Shown here piece by piece: positions 46,901 to 58,740 of a DNA stretch of 64,000 bases (position 1 is the stretch's first letter; each line of letters starts with the position of its first letter). The notes beneath the pieces are model-generated. The model ran no database searches, was not told where the DNA came from, and saw only the letters and a program-made list of their open reading frames with translations. The position numbers and the translations under genes were made by a program. The DNA is from Epiperipatus broadwayi (Eukaryota; Onychophora; Udeonychophora; Euonychophora; Peripatidae). The DNA lies in the NCBI GenBank assembly GCA_028023455.1, contig JAQFVV010012396.1, forward strand, positions 12,255,296-12,319,295, written 5' to 3'.

Positions 46901-47296
46901 TATTTTCAAAAATTATTATTTACTCCTTAACTGTTATTCCAGTGTAATGTAGAACATATCTACAAAATTTTTTTGTTTATTTACTTCTACTTCTCCTTTC
47001 AAATTTATATATATACATGCACACACACTATGTCGTTATATGCCATGGGAAACATAAGGTATCTCAATATATATATATTGTAAAAAAGTGATTTTTTTTA
47101 TTTTATTAGAAGCTTGTTTAACTATTGCAAATTTTTTTTATTATTTCTTTAGTTCCCTTATCATCAGATAATGATCTTCTATATATTTATATAATTAGTT
47201 TAAATCCGAATCTTAAAATCTTATAAAATAAAATGTATATTCATAAGTCAATAACATTTTCAAAATATTAGTTTAATAATATTTTTAAACAAAAAT
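43981..47296. other. AT-rich non-coding stretch
   Basis: No gene is supported. Several CATCATC-type short repeats (44790, 44945, 45130, 45250) and a GC-richer patch at 46280-46480 occur, without an open frame or splice signal I can defend. The minus frame at 43936-44199 overlaps the transposon end and is a chance frame. Confidence 0.4.
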
Positions 47297-47306
47297 AACT
47301 AGACTT

Positions 47307-47401
47307 TGTCAAGCGTCAATAGTAGAGTGGTCAGCACAACTGCCTTATAAGCAATTGTTCCAGGTTTACTTCCAGGCTGATGTTATGACACATGAAAAAA
47401 A
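47307..47401 (+). mobile_element. tRNA-headed SINE
   Basis: This copy lies between the 10-bp duplications AACTAGACTT (47297-47306 and 47402-47411). The full tRNA-like head is present: AGTAGAGTGGTCAGCAC resembles a D-arm with an A-box, CTGCCTTATAAGCAATTG the anticodon region, and CCAGGTTTACTTCCAGG the T-arm. TGTTATGACACATG and poly(A) follow. The target site resembles that of the copy at 39212 (AACTAGGCTT). Confidence 0.88.
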
Positions 47402-47563
47402 AACTAGACTTACTAATTATAAAACACAATTCCAATTAAAAACTACTATGATAATTCAAATGTTGAAATTTATTACTGGCATTTATTACGATACGTATAA
47501 TATATTTATTTTAAGAATAAAAAATATTTTAAAAAATCTAGATATGCATATAATACTACATAT

Positions 47564-48634
47564 GTGTGTGTGGCAGAGGGTGCTAAGTATCGCCTGATTG
47601 CAGACCCAGGCTGCCATTTGACAATGACTTTTTATTTACGTACTTACAACTGCAGATCACTTTCAAGTGAAGGAAGATTGCAAGAATTAGAAGAAGAACT
47701 GCTTTGTGAAGTTAGAAGAAAAGGTGAAGAGACAATTGATTTAAAAAATGGACATGTACTCTGTTATAAAGGCACAAATATTGAAAATACAAGTGGAGTA
47801 GGATTCATTATAAATAAAAAGTGGAAGAACAATATTGTGGAGATTGATAGTGTATCGGATGGAGTGGCAAGATTAGTTATACAACTTAACAGCAGATACC
47901 AAATGCAGATAATTCAGGTTTATGCCCCAACAAGTTCTCATAGTGATGAAGTGGTAGAAGATTTTTATATGGATGTACAAAAGGCTTTTGATCAGAGTAA
48001 ATAACTTTTTAAAATTGTTATGGGAGACGTTAATGATAGAATTGGTAAACAAATGAAAGATGAAAGTGCAGTAGGTAATTTTGGTTATGGTAATAGAAAT
48101 GAGAGAGGACATAGACTTGTGGAGTTTGCAAAAAAAGAAAAACTTTATATTATGAATTCTTTTTTTGAAAAAAATGTTAAAAGGAAATGGACATGGAAGC
48201 ATCCAAATGAAGGTATAGCAGAATTGGATTATATTTTGACTAACAGAAAATACATATTTCAAGATCGTAATGTTCATAATAAATTTTACATAGGAAGTGA
48301 TCATCGATTAGTAAGGTGTAAGATACGTGTTAATGTAAAACTCGACAGACAAAAATTATTAAGAAAAACAATATTTACAGTTGATATTCCTAATCTTCAG
48401 AAACATTCTAATGAATTTAAATTAGAACTTACAAATCGGTTTCAAGTGTTAGTAAATTTTGAACATGATTCGGATTTGAATGAAATTAATATGAAAATAA
48501 CTGATACACTTTTAAAAACTGTAACAAAAATAGCTGGTAGAAAAAAGCTGCAATTGACCAATAAAATTTTTACTGAGACTAAAGAATTTATGAAGAAAAA
48601 AATGAATATGAGATATATAAAAATGATGCATTAA
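47564..48634 (+). pseudogene. RTE-like ORF, endonuclease domain
   Basis: One frame, interrupted only by TAA at 48002-48004 (S-K-stop-L-F-K-I-V; the related copies are too decayed to fix the original codon). Motifs in order: TYNCRSLS near 47645, GVGFIINKKW, QMQIIQVYAPTSS, VMGDVNDRIG (GDxN), then ELDYILTNRKYIF and GSDHRLVRCK (terminal SDH). The glutamate motif after VRRKGEE is weak. The first codons upstream of 47573 belong to flanking DNA, so no start codon can be assigned. The frame is lost in the A-run near 48595. Confidence 0.88.
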
Positions 48635-48662
48635 AAAGGATTGAATATTTGAATTTTGTAAA

Positions 48663-49694
48663 ATGGTGCAGAAAAGAGTTGAAAATGATATAAGAAAGTA
48701 TAACTGTGAACTAGCAAGGAAAGCTATAAAAGAAAATAAAAGTCTCAAGAGTGTTAAACAACATTTTGGTATTGGTAGAAAATTTATATCTGCAATAAAA
48801 AAAAAAGATGGAATTATTACTAAAAAGAGAGATGACATCATGAAATTGGTAGAAGATTTTTATCAAGAATTATATAGTAATAAAGAACAAGTACCTCCTA
48901 TATCTATTACATCTTCGGAATTACCCAGAATTTTAAATGAAGAAATGAGACATGCAATTAAATGTATGAAGAAAGGAAAGGCTCCAGGTAATGATGGAAT
49001 TATAATTGATATATTAAAAGAAGCAAGTGAAGAAATAGAAATTTTTTTAACAAAGTTATGTACCAAATGTCTAAATGATAAAGATGTACTGGATGATTGG
49101 AAGAATGCAGTAATAATATTAATATTTAAAAAAGGTGATAAAGAAGATATTAGAAATTACAGACCTATCAGCCTTTTATTAGTTTTATATAAAATTTTTA
49201 CCAAGATAATTACAACTCGTCTACAGAGAACATTGGATTTCCACCAACCAAGAGAACAAGCTGGATTTAAAAGTGGTTTTAGTACAGTAGATCATATCCA
49301 GGAATTGAGAGAAATTGTAGAAAGGACAAATGAATATGAGTTGTCTTTGTGTTTTGGATTTGTAGATTATGAAAAGGCATTTGATTCTATAAACATTTCT
49401 TCAGTGATTAAAGCATTGGATCATCAAGGTATAGATCCAGGATATTGTCATATTTTAAACAATATTTATAAAAATGCAACAGCAGCAATTAGATTACATA
49501 ATGATACTGGGAAAGTCAACATTGAGAAAGGTGTAAGACAAGGTGACTCCATATCTCCAAAAGTTTTTACAGTGGTGCTGCAAGAAGTATTTTGTGGATT
49601 AAAATGGAAAACTAAAGGAGTGAAAGTAAATGGAGATTATTTAAGTCATTTAGATTTCACAGATGATGTAGTTGTTTTTGTAAATAATGCTTGA
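48663..49694 (+). pseudogene. RTE-like ORF, reverse transcriptase domain
   Basis: 343 codons. A linker of about 90 residues precedes the RT blocks: KGKAPGNDGIIIDILKEA, DWKNAVIILIFKKGDKED, RNYRPISLLLVLYKIFTKII, REQAGFKSGFSTVDHI, LCFGFVDYEKAFDSI (first catalytic Asp) and EKGVRQGDSISPKVFT. The catalytic box reads FTDD near 49656-49667, where copy 2 keeps FADD; both aspartates remain. A one-base loss after VFVNNA shifts the frame into 49687-49959. Confidence 0.92.
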
Positions 49695-50352
49695 GCTGCA
49701 GGAAATGTTGCAGGAGTTATCAGATGAAAGTAGGAAAGTAGGACTAAATATAAATGTTAAAAAGACTAAAGTAATATTTAATCGATTTGCTCAAAATATG
49801 AAAACAAAGATTGATTATGATGAATTAGAAGAAGTTAACAGTTACAAATACCTTGGTCAGATTATTAATACAGATGGAAACATAATGGAGAAAATTAATC
49901 ATAGAATTAAACTTGTTTGGAGTGCTTTTGGTAGAAATAACTTGATACTAAAAGTTTGAAAAGGATGGTTTTTAATAAATGTGTTTTACCAGTTCTTACT
50001 TATGGATCTGAGACTTGGACACTTAATAGAAGAGCAATATAGAGACTTCAGACCACTCAAAGAAATATGGAGAGATGTATGTTGGGAGTAACAAGAAGAG
50101 ATCGAAAACGCAATGTATGGGTAAGAGAACAAACAGGTGTTACTGACCTCATTGAAAAAATTAAAAGTTTGAAGTGGAGTTGGGCTGGACATATTGCTAA
50201 AAGAGATGATAATAGATGGACAATTGAAATTTTAAAGTAGATTCCAAGAGATTGTAAAAGACCCAGAAAGAGACCACATGTGAGATGGATGGATGAAATA
50301 AGAAAGTGTGCAGGGGTGATGTGGAGAAGAGAAGCTAAAGATCAGAGATGAT
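49687..50352 (+). pseudogene. RTE-like ORF, thumb and C-terminal region
   Basis: LELQEMLQELSDESRKVGLN, NVKKTKVIFN and SYKYLGQIINTDGN form the thumb. A deletion near 49955 breaks the frame. Beyond it another frame gives VLPVLTYGSETWTLNRRAI, MLGVTRRDRKRN, VTDLIEKIKSLKWSWAGHIA and RPRKRPHVRWMDEIRK with two stops. The order is that of RTE ORF ends. No zinc-knuckle is present, consistent with RTE-type elements. Confidence 0.88.
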
Positions 50353-50425
50353 GGATTAAGCTTGGAAAGACCTTCATCCTGCAGTCGATTGATAATGGTT
50401 GATGATGATGATGATGTGTGTGTGA

Positions 50426-50930
50426 ATTAAAAGCACTTTAAAGTTTGAACAAAGGATCAAAAATAGAATGAACTCACCTATTCTTCGTAGATCTTTTTTT
50501 TTCATGTGTCATAGTATCGGCCGAGAAGCGAACCTGCTAACTCGGGACAACTGCTTGTAAGGTAGACGTGCTGACCTCTCGACCACCAACACTTAGCTTT
50601 TTGGTAGCTCTTGATGTTTATAAACATACCTTTACAACATTGTTGGTAATTCAGACTAAAATCAATTTATCAGCCAGATGGAATATGGCACTTAAGAATT
50701 ATCAAACTTGTAATCAATTATACAAGGCTGGAAACAGCAGTTTTCTTTTAACACACTGATTGTAATAATTAAATAAGATTTAATAAGCAAACTTTAAACA
50801 TAGCTCAATGTATATGTAAATAAAAGAAGTAAATCACCCTTCTCCAGGCTACGAATTAAACATACTCTAAATGTTGAACAAAAGATCAAGAATAGAATGA
50901 ATCCACCTATTCTGCATACCTTTATCAACA
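50426..50930. repeat. Tandemly repeated unit interrupted by a SINE
   Basis: The sequence GAATTAAAAGCACTTTAAAG and the following 45 bases at 50426 recur at 50858. The continuation CATACCTTTACAACATTGTT (about 50624) recurs as CATACCTTTATCAACATTAT (about 50917). The first unit is split by the minus-strand SINE, so the SINE inserted after the duplication. The period is about 430 bp including the SINE. The function is unknown. Confidence 0.6.
50494..50600 (-). mobile_element. tRNA-headed SINE, minus strand
   Basis: In minus sense: GTGTTGGTGGTCGAGAGGTC (D-arm and A-box), GTCTACCTTACAAGCAG, a longer variable region TTGTCCCGAGTTAGCAG, the B-box GGTTCGCTTCT, CGGCCGATACTATGACACAT, then A9. The imperfect duplication GTAGATC/GTAGCTC (50487, 50604) flanks it. 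This is the best-preserved complete head of the family in the window. Confidence 0.85.
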
Positions 50931-52805
50931 TTATTGATAATTCTGAGTGAAATTAATATATATAAAGAAGATACCTTTTTTTTAAATTGCATTAAGATAC
51001 CAATCAAACATTATTTATTTCTTTATTATGGGTTTTATATTTTCACTTTTTAAAAAAAAATATTAATAGGCTTTTACTATTACAAAATGCTGCCATGATG
51101 ATGACGTCTGATGATTCATAAAATGTTTTAGCATATTTATGCAGAAATTGTTTATTACTTTCTCTCAAGCAGTTTCAAATGTCTTGCTTTTAACATGTAT
51201 GTAACCATCTGTAACCAATATTAATCACGTGCATATTATTACTCCAAATAAATATTAGTAATAAAACATTTTTAAAAAATGGAATAAAATAAAATAAAAC
51301 AAGGCAAAATAAAAGAAAATCAACAATGTTAAGGAAATGCAAATCTTCTATATGGAAGTTGTCAGAAAAAAGAAAATAAAACGATAAGATAAAATTGTAA
51401 ATAATAAAAGAAAAAAGCTATATTTAGCTATGACATCTCAATGTCGTCAAATCTATATCATGAAATGTTGAAGTTCTATGCAACTTGGTATAGTGTTAAA
51501 ATGATGAATTCGGGAGTCTAAATATCCCTCATCTGTCATTTTGGTACTTAAATATCATGTGTCGCACTCCAGCATCTTATCATTTAATTATTATTTTTTT
51601 ATTAGTTATGAAACACTAGGAATATTTAAAAGTTACTAGTAATCATTTAAAACGAAAACATCACAATATGTGTGTGCGAGCGTGTATATATATATATAAG
51701 TGAACACAAGTTTATTTCTATTGTTTACTTTTATTAATCTAGAAATGATCAATTTAAAAATTAAATTTTGAGAACACGACACCATAAAGTAATTGACTTA
51801 TTAAAAGTATTTTTTAGAAATTACAAACTCAAAACCCATAAAACCCCAGTAAACTTTATGCAGTTATATCACGCCAATATTGAACATTTTAGCATAGCTT
51901 TCTATATATAGCAGTATCAAGTCGAGCATTGCTGCAGCCTATTGATTATCTCATCTCTTTCTTGCTCTGTTTACGTAAACCATTTTGATTTTTGCAATTA
52001 TGTCAGTTAAATAATTTTTTGAATCATATTCATTCACTTCATCATTTCGCATTACTTTTTTTTTTAATATACAATATTCTTTTAATTTTTTTATATCCAA
52101 ATTTTATGGCTTACAATCATATGAAAAATGACCAAAATGCATCGATTATAAAATTAAAAAAAATAGATATACATAAAATTACGCGCTCATACACACTAAA
52201 AGATAATACTAACATTAACAAAACTCTTTTATCATTTTCTTTTGAAATTACAAGCTTAAAATTAGATTTTTCCAAGGGGCTATAATGCAATCAATTGATT
52301 ATCCTTCACTCATTTTCTGCCTTACATTTCCTTCTTTAGTATTTAATAGCATAAATAAACCCCCGCATCCATGACAACCAAACAACACAGAAAAACTAAG
52401 CAATTCTTTTTAAATACTGAAAACTTATCAATTATTCAACGAAGCTTATTGCCGAGTAGAAGATCCATTTTTCTATTTTAATGTAATAAATTATGTAAAC
52501 GTCAAAGTTGCTGTCAAGCCATCAGAAGACTAAAGAACAATTAGCTACCTTTTTTAACCAGCCTGTTTGGAAAGTGAAAAGTCTGCAACGTGTAAACTGC
52601 TTTTAGGAAGGATACCACAAAAAAATAAACTAATAACATTAACAGTTTGTTTTTAGTTACGATGATATGGATACAATGGAGAAAACGGCTACTCCAAGCT
52701 GTCAGATAAAAACGAAAGGATAAAAAATACAAGCATTATTTATTTTTTAAAATAAAATATTATTATATTATTAAATGTATGCTAGTTTCAAATAAAATAC
52801 TAATT
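50931..52805. other. AT-rich non-coding stretch
   Basis: No gene was recognised. The frame at 51992-52285 is low-complexity. The GC-richer block 52500-52620 contains stops in all frames. Confidence 0.4.
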
Positions 52806-52945
52806 TTAAAATTTGGGTTATTGAGCATTAGAGTAATATGACAGCGCTAACTGCTATGCGATCTAAGTTCAAATTCACGACAAGTAAATCGACTTTTTGT
52901 TCCAGCAGATTTGGTTCTTTATGCCCTCTATGGGGACTGTTTGAA
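52806..52945 (+). mobile_element. Possible decayed tRNA-derived SINE
   Basis: GGGTTATTGAGCATTAGAG resembles a 5' half with an A-box. CTAAGTTCAAATTCACG (52864-52880) resembles a B-box. ACAAGTAAATC then follows, with a similar ACAAGTGAAC after the B-box-like block at 41985-42012. Low confidence because both copies are degenerate. Confidence 0.35.
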
Positions 52946-53005
52946 GAGATCTTTTTTTTAAAACTAAGATTTTGATAAGTGAAAGTTAATTTTATAACTC
53001 TAAAG

Positions 53006-55177
53006 CAGCGGTTCTCAAAACCTTTTCAGAATCAATTTTACAAAATTTTTGCGAAACAAGTCGTAATATTGCATAATGTATTAAAAATCACACATAACAA
53101 TTTACATATTAATCAATAGCAAATAACAATCAATAAATAAAATTTTAAAAAAAAAAATTGTCATAATTTTTTTTATGGGATATTTGGGGCTGATGACTTT
53201 TACAAATGTTTTCAATATCTGATCTTATGTCATATTAAATAACTACTCTCATTGCCTCTCCTATATTTGTCAGAATTTTAGATTTCTTTGTTTTAATATT
53301 CGATAACGTTGAAAACCAAGCTTGCATAAGTATGATGTTGAAAATTATAATAAAATTTTAATCGCCTTTTCAGAAATAGTTTTAAATACAGTTTGAACAG
53401 AAATCCAAATTTCTTCAACTGTTATTTCGGAAATTTTCATTTTGAGAGAATTTTCGATATTCAATGCGGGAAGTATTTCATAATTTTTTCTTCTAATAAT
53501 GCTAAATGTTGTTTTATAATAGGAATTATTTCATCGATATTATTTTGGACTGAAGAAAACATGTCTACTGTCCTTTTTTGAATATGTGTAGTCTCCAAAG
53601 TGACATATTTTTTATAAATGCTGGCAGAATGTCGGATGTTAGAAATTTTCATTTTTACTTTGCATACCAATATTCACGCTATTTAAATAATTGAATATAT
53701 CAGCTAAATATGCCATTTTAATACACAAAATATTGTTTGTAAAAAAAGTTTGTGATAACCACCTTACCTCAGTATGTAAAAAGTAAATATTCATGCCGAG
53801 CTTCCATAGATTCCCAAAGTTCTTTAAATAGGCATGTTTGGAATAGGTTGTGATTTGATGTAGTTTACTATATTTACAATTTGGTCTAATATGGATTTTG
53901 ATGTCATAGGTAATGTTTTTTTTTTTTTAGACAAATAATTTTTGTTATAAAAAACAGTGTAGATATGATACGAGAATTTTTCTTCTTCACAAAAGTAATA
54001 AACCCTTTAATACAACCAATCATTGAAAAAGCACCATCAATACAGATTCCTACACATTGGTTCAATGTTATGTTAAATTCATCTAAATATGACAAAATGG
54101 AGTCAAAAATATTCTGTCCTGTTGTGCATTCAGTTAGTTGTCTACAGCATAATAACTGATTCATTATTTTGTTTTTATCAATAAAATGAACAAATCTTAA
54201 TACATGACCTATACTGCTGATATCAGTAGACTCATCAATTTGTAAAGCAAGGGATTGTTCTGAAAGATAATTAGTAACTGTTTTCTCAATATCATCTAAC
54301 ATATGTATAATTTTGTTTTTCATTATGTCATCTGAATGAGGAAATTTCATAATTTCCTTTTTTTTTTTTTGTATCACTCATCACCAAACATAATTTGAAC
54401 TATTTCAGAAAATACTGGTAAAATCAGATGCTCTGCTAGTGTGGTTTTAAATTTTTAGCAATTTTTTTGGCAACTTCATGTAATGCAATTTGTGTTTTAT
54501 TAGATAGTTACTATTTTTTTTTTCTTTTGATTAATTTGATTATTCAACAATCTTTGAAAATAATTCTTATCTTTGGACTGGAGACTGGTGTGTTTAGATG
54601 TAAAATGCCATTTTAATGTTGCTGGTACCATTACACTCTTACAAAGCTTTTTCCCACAAACCATACAAAGGTGAATTTGACATTCATTTTTATTAATATA
54701 AGTGAACCTGAAATCTAAATAATCATTGGAATATTATCTACTGATCTTTTTTATTTTGTCTTCCCTATGGTATCATTATTGATATTGCTTGTGCCACGCA
54801 CTAGCACCAGCATTACCAGAATCATATTTTCATTTTAGAAACTTGTCCATTTTGTGTTTCGAATAATTATTTTTAATTCTTTGAAGAGTAATTAGAGTTA
54901 TTTTAATTTCTTAGAAGACCAATTTGTCACAAATGAACTTCTACCTACAATTACAAAATAATACATCTTACGACACTCACAATCTGTCTAAAAAGTTGGA
55001 GTTACCTGAAGAAAAACAAAAATAACGGTAACCTTTTTAGCAAAAAACACTTTGTTTTTTTGTTTTTTTCATTTTAATAGCAATTTTAATTTTTCACTGA
55101 TTTTCAAATTTGGCAAAACACTTTTTCTAAGTTCACAAAGCACCAGTGTTCTGTGGAACACCAGTTAAGAACATCTG
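53006..55177 (-). mobile_element. hAT transposon, complete but decayed
   Basis: Termini CAGCGGTTCTCAAAACC (53006) and, in complement, CAGATGTTCTTAACTGG (ending 55177) are typical hAT ends. The 8-bp flanks CTCTAAAG (52998-53005) and CTATAAAG (55178-55185) match at seven positions, the expected hAT duplication size. Inside, on the minus strand, is a broken transposase of the BED-finger type. The length of 2.17 kb fits a complete autonomous-size element. The many stops show it is old. Confidence 0.85.
53200..54850 (-). pseudogene. BED-finger hAT transposase pseudogene
   Basis: Reading leftward: a MDKFLK start-like segment near 54850; a BED-type finger at about 54665-54588 (CMVCGKKL, then LKWHFTSKH, with C-x2-C and H-x4-H); and AEHLILPVFSEIVQIMFGDE in a shifted frame. 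The open frame 54377-53904 has SLALQIDESTDISSIGHVLR (RNase H-like catalytic entry with Asp), LLCCRQLTECTTGQNIF and CVGICIDGAFSMIGCIKGF (the C..G..TDGA-type second region). The C-terminal dimerisation area survives at 53670-53461, ending LLEEKIMKYFPH. It resembles ZBED5/SCAND3-like transposases of animals. It is clearly inactive. Confidence 0.85.
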
Positions 55178-55185
55178 CTATAAAG

Positions 55186-55484
55186 AGTCTCTGAGAAAAA
55201 AGTATAATGATTCAGGCTATTTTTTTAAGCATACAATCAGCAGTTAAAAAGCAAATTCATAAGTTATTTCAACAGGCTTAGAATTTTTTTCCAGTGAGCT
55301 ATTCGACAAGCAACCTACCTAATTGTCCAATATTGGTTGGGTAAATGAAAATCTTGCCAGTTCTTGGCCATTAAAAGTTTAATAATTTTCTCTATGAGTT
55401 GCTATTGAAGAAGTTTTAATGAGTAAAAATAAAAACTGTGACAAATAATATAATGATCACACTATTTTTTTAACACACTGGTCA
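55186..55484. other. AT-rich spacer
   Basis: Only non-coding AT-rich sequence is seen between the hAT end and the following LINE relic. Confidence 0.4.
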
Positions 55485-56960
55485 ATTGCTCAGGAGATAT
55501 GAATGAAGAAATTTTTAAAATATGATGGTGATATGTTAGCTTCAAAAATGTTGGAACTTTTAAGAATGGACCCATAAAGGTAAGTATGCTGCCTAATCTT
55601 AAGGATGCTTCTATTACAATTTTTAAAAATAATAGGAATAGACAAAATTGCAGTAAATATCATGGAATATCATAATATATCCACTATAGCAAAGATATTT
55701 TCAGAATTTTGTTGAATAAGTTGCTTCTAGTCATAGACGAATAGCTAGTTATCAGAGACTCATAGTTTTAAAAAAATCAAGAAGCTTTATGAACTTGATT
55801 TTTATTGGTAGGAGATGCAAGAAAACTGTCGTAAATGACAGTGATTCAGTTAATCAAACAGGTTTATGGCATTGTTTGAAATTAGTTGGGGGTCTCCCCA
55901 AATTTATTTATATTATACTGCTTCTACAGGATGGATTGAGAAAAAAGATTATTACTATAAGGGAAAATCAGGCATTTGAATAGAAACTGGTATTAAACAA
56001 GGATGTGTACTTGCTCTAATGTTATTTTCAAGGGATCAAGGTACGAGACAGTTTTAATGGTGGAATTTTTAATTTGAATCAATTAAAAGCAAAAATAAGA
56101 GTATTATACTGAGGATTGTGCTATTTTTACCAGTTTGAAAAATATCAGAATGTACTTAATGTTTAAATGCAACATTTAAAGACTACTTATTAATCAATAT
56201 TTAAAAAAAACTCAAAATTCTTTATCAGTCACTGACAGAAAAAAAATCTTCAGCAGTTATAAATATCTTGATAATTTTGTAAGAAAGGTGGGCTTAGATA
56301 TTGTGGTATAACACAAACTCCAATGTGTTGCTGAGTATTTATCACATGGAAATAACTATTACAACAAAATCAGTTGTATATAGAGTTGTTGTTTAACTAA
56401 TTTATTATATGAAAGTGGGTGATTTGGGCAACCTACCAATGTAATATAAAAACAATTATAAAAGTTCCATTTCAAGAAGCTCTGTAAAACTTTAAAAATA
56501 CCATGGTGAGGTCATAAAACTAATCGATGTGTTTTTCAATTTTCTAAATCTAAATTCCATTATTGTAAAATCACACCTTCATTGGATTGGATATTTAAAA
56601 CAAATGAGCAATGCAAGATTTCCTAAAAGAGTGTGTTATGTTATAAGGATTATCTCAGAGTCATTCTAAAGAACTGCAATGTCAATTGTTTAAAAAAAGA
56701 ATACATTGAAAAGATACAATTAGACATGACATGTAGGTGAAGTATTACAGAAAGAAGTTTTCTGCTGAAAGAGTTAAAAGACAACATCGCAAAATATCAA
56801 ACAAACAAAAAAAATGGAACAGTTTGTTTTACATGTGGACATATTTGTGATTCACAGTTTGATTGGTGTAGTCACAGTAAACTCATTTCTAAAACAGTTC
56901 TTTTTCTTTTTTTTTCCTTGATGTGAGTGGCTGCTATACACATGTGTATATATGGATGGA
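55485..56960 (+). mobile_element. LINE family 2, degraded copy in direct orientation
   Basis: This is a homologue of the twin-primed copy at 11565-13345, here uninverted. MLPNLKDASITIFKNNRN is at about 55590-55645. Palm-region remnants follow, then TGIKQGCVLA-like sequence (about 55988-56017), ARTEDCAIF-like residues replacing the FADDCAIF box (about 56111), YKYLDNFVRK and LLYESG. At the end is VCFTCGHICDSQFDWCSHSK (about 56822-56881), the C2H2-like C-terminal finger. Stops in every part. It served to establish the order of segments in the inverted copy. Confidence 0.78.
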
Positions 56961-57454
56961 AAGGAAGACAAATAATTAGAAATTAAAAGAAATCATTGTG
57001 AAAAATCTGTTTAATGTGATAAGACTTAGCAAAATAAAATTCCTGGGATGCAATTTGAGGCATGATGTTTTTCTTACAAAATATTTTAGAAGCTAAAGTT
57101 TTGGGAAGAAGAATGAGGGTTAAACCAAAGACATCTCTTACCTTAAAAATAGACTAGTGAAATTTGATGTAATTCAAAGACAAATATGAAAAGAATAAAA
57201 TGCAGTAACAAGACACTAACTTTAGAAATTGATGATTAATTTTGATTAAATACTCCATCATATAAAGCTAAACTAAAATTAAATGATATTTATTTTATTG
57301 CAAAAATTGGTGCAAGAGTAGAATTGACAAAATGCCTTATATATTCCATCTTTATTGTTAAAAGGAGGTTGCCACGACAACAGTTTGAAATTGTTGGTTA
57401 TTATTGATATTGGGATTGTCTAAGTGTTGCCTGGTTTTTAATGATTATATATAT
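56961..57454. other. AT-rich non-coding stretch
   Basis: No identifiable gene or repeat is present. Confidence 0.4.
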
Positions 57455-57600
57455 AGTAAAAAAATCAAGTCATACATCATGTGACTTAACTTAATAAGCT
57501 TGTACTACAAATGTAATATAATGAGTTTGCTAATATCTCTAAACAAGGTTTTCTGATAAATGCTGGAAGAGAAAGCATTTAAAATCTCCATCTAGAATTA
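57455..57600 (-). mobile_element. Family A hairpin element, one-armed relic
   Basis: On the minus strand the order is a decayed arm, then ACAAGCTTATTAAGTTAAG, GTCACATGATGTATGAC and a T-rich end. This matches the arm and tail of A1 and A2 (ACAAGCTTAAGAG, GGGTCATGTGAT, CTATGACT). On the plus strand AAGCATTTAAAATCTC (57572-57587) matches the AAGCATTTAAAATATC arm block of A2. The second arm is gone. It shows that the tail belongs to the element and gives a third member. Confidence 0.6.
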
Positions 57601-57965
57601 TCACTATATATAATTCTTGTATACTTAAATCTATAATTTTACCTTTTTTTATAACAAACCACTATAAATAGGGCCTGAATCTTCTTTATGTTTTTTATTT
57701 TTCTTCTATATATATCTTCTAATTGTTTTGTTTATTTTCTAATATTGTTTTCAACGTTTATACTAAAAAAGCAACAGCAATATAGAATAATGTTGATGGC
57801 AATTGATCATAGCTGTGTCAACAGTAAAACATCTTAAAATACTTGGGTAAAAAAACCATAACCATCGCTCTATGTTGAAAATAAAGAATAGACACAATGT
57901 CATTGATATAAATATTTTAAGTCAAAATTGACATAATTTCATACAAATCTAAACATCTGTAATAA

Positions 57966-58740
57966 TTATGGAAGGCTAAGGGAGATAAAAATAATTGGAG
58001 ATTATTTAAGCTCTTATATCTTGAAGATAATGTGGTTAATTTTGTAAATAATATTTCTGATTTTCAGAAAATATTGCAAACGTTATCAGATGAAAATAAA
58101 TAAATACAACTAAGGATAAGTGCTGAAAAGACTATATTAATGTTCAACAAATTTTCTCAAAAGAAAATAAAGATTGGTAATTAGGAATCAGAAGTTAACT
58201 GTTGCAAATATCTTATTCAGAAACATAATGGATGGAATTAATCATAGAATTAAACCTGGATACGTTTTTGTTATAAAGAAATCATGCATCAGTGATTGAA
58301 AAGGAAGGTTTTTTTAATAAATGTATTTTATCAGTTCTTATTAATGGATCTGAACCTTGACACTTAAAAGAAGGGCAATACAGAGACTTCAGACTAATCA
58401 ATAAAGTATAAAGAAATGTATGTTAGGAATTACAAAAAGAGATTGAAAATGAAATACACAGTTAAGAAAACAAATAGGTATCACTGTCAGCATTGAAAGA
58501 ATTAAAAAATAGAAAAGGATCTGAACTGTACATTTTTCTGAAAAGAGGATAATAGATAGACAGTTGAAGTCTTAAACAAGATTCAAGAGATTGTAAAAGA
58601 TGTAGAAAGAGACCAAGTGAGATGGGTGATTGAAATGTGGAAATTTTCTGGTGTGTGGTGAAGAAGAGAGACTAGGGATTAGAGAAACTGATTAAATTTG
58701 GAGAGAATCATAACTGAAGGGAATCAGTAATATCACCAAT
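57966..58740 (+). mobile_element. RTE-like LINE, 5'-truncated fragment
   Basis: It aligns with copy 3 from the block before FADD (about 49600) to the 3' end: GATTATTTAAGCTCTTATA, CAGAAAATATTGCAAACG, CATAATGGATGGAATTAATC, GTATTTTATCAGTTCTTA, then GACCAAGTGAGATGGGTGAT. The DD box is degraded. It is broken by many stops and small deletions. Confidence 0.78.

Larger units (their letters stand above)
47573..50413 (+). mobile_element. RTE-like LINE, youngest copy 3
   Basis: This 2.84-kb element lies between exact 11-bp repeats ATGTGTGTGTG (47562-47572 and 50414-50424). It is 5'-truncated relative to copy 2. It carries a single endonuclease-RT ORF and a short 3' UTR ending in (GAT)n, a feature of RTE-type elements. 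Frame damage is limited: one in-frame TAA at 48002, frameshifts near 48600-48660 and 49690, a deletion of about 14 bp near 49955, and a few further stops. It is therefore the best template for the family. Confidence 0.9.

Noticed and set aside
47873-48841. Minus-strand frames opposite RTE-like copy 3
   Set aside because: Antisense shadows of the endonuclease and linker coding strand.
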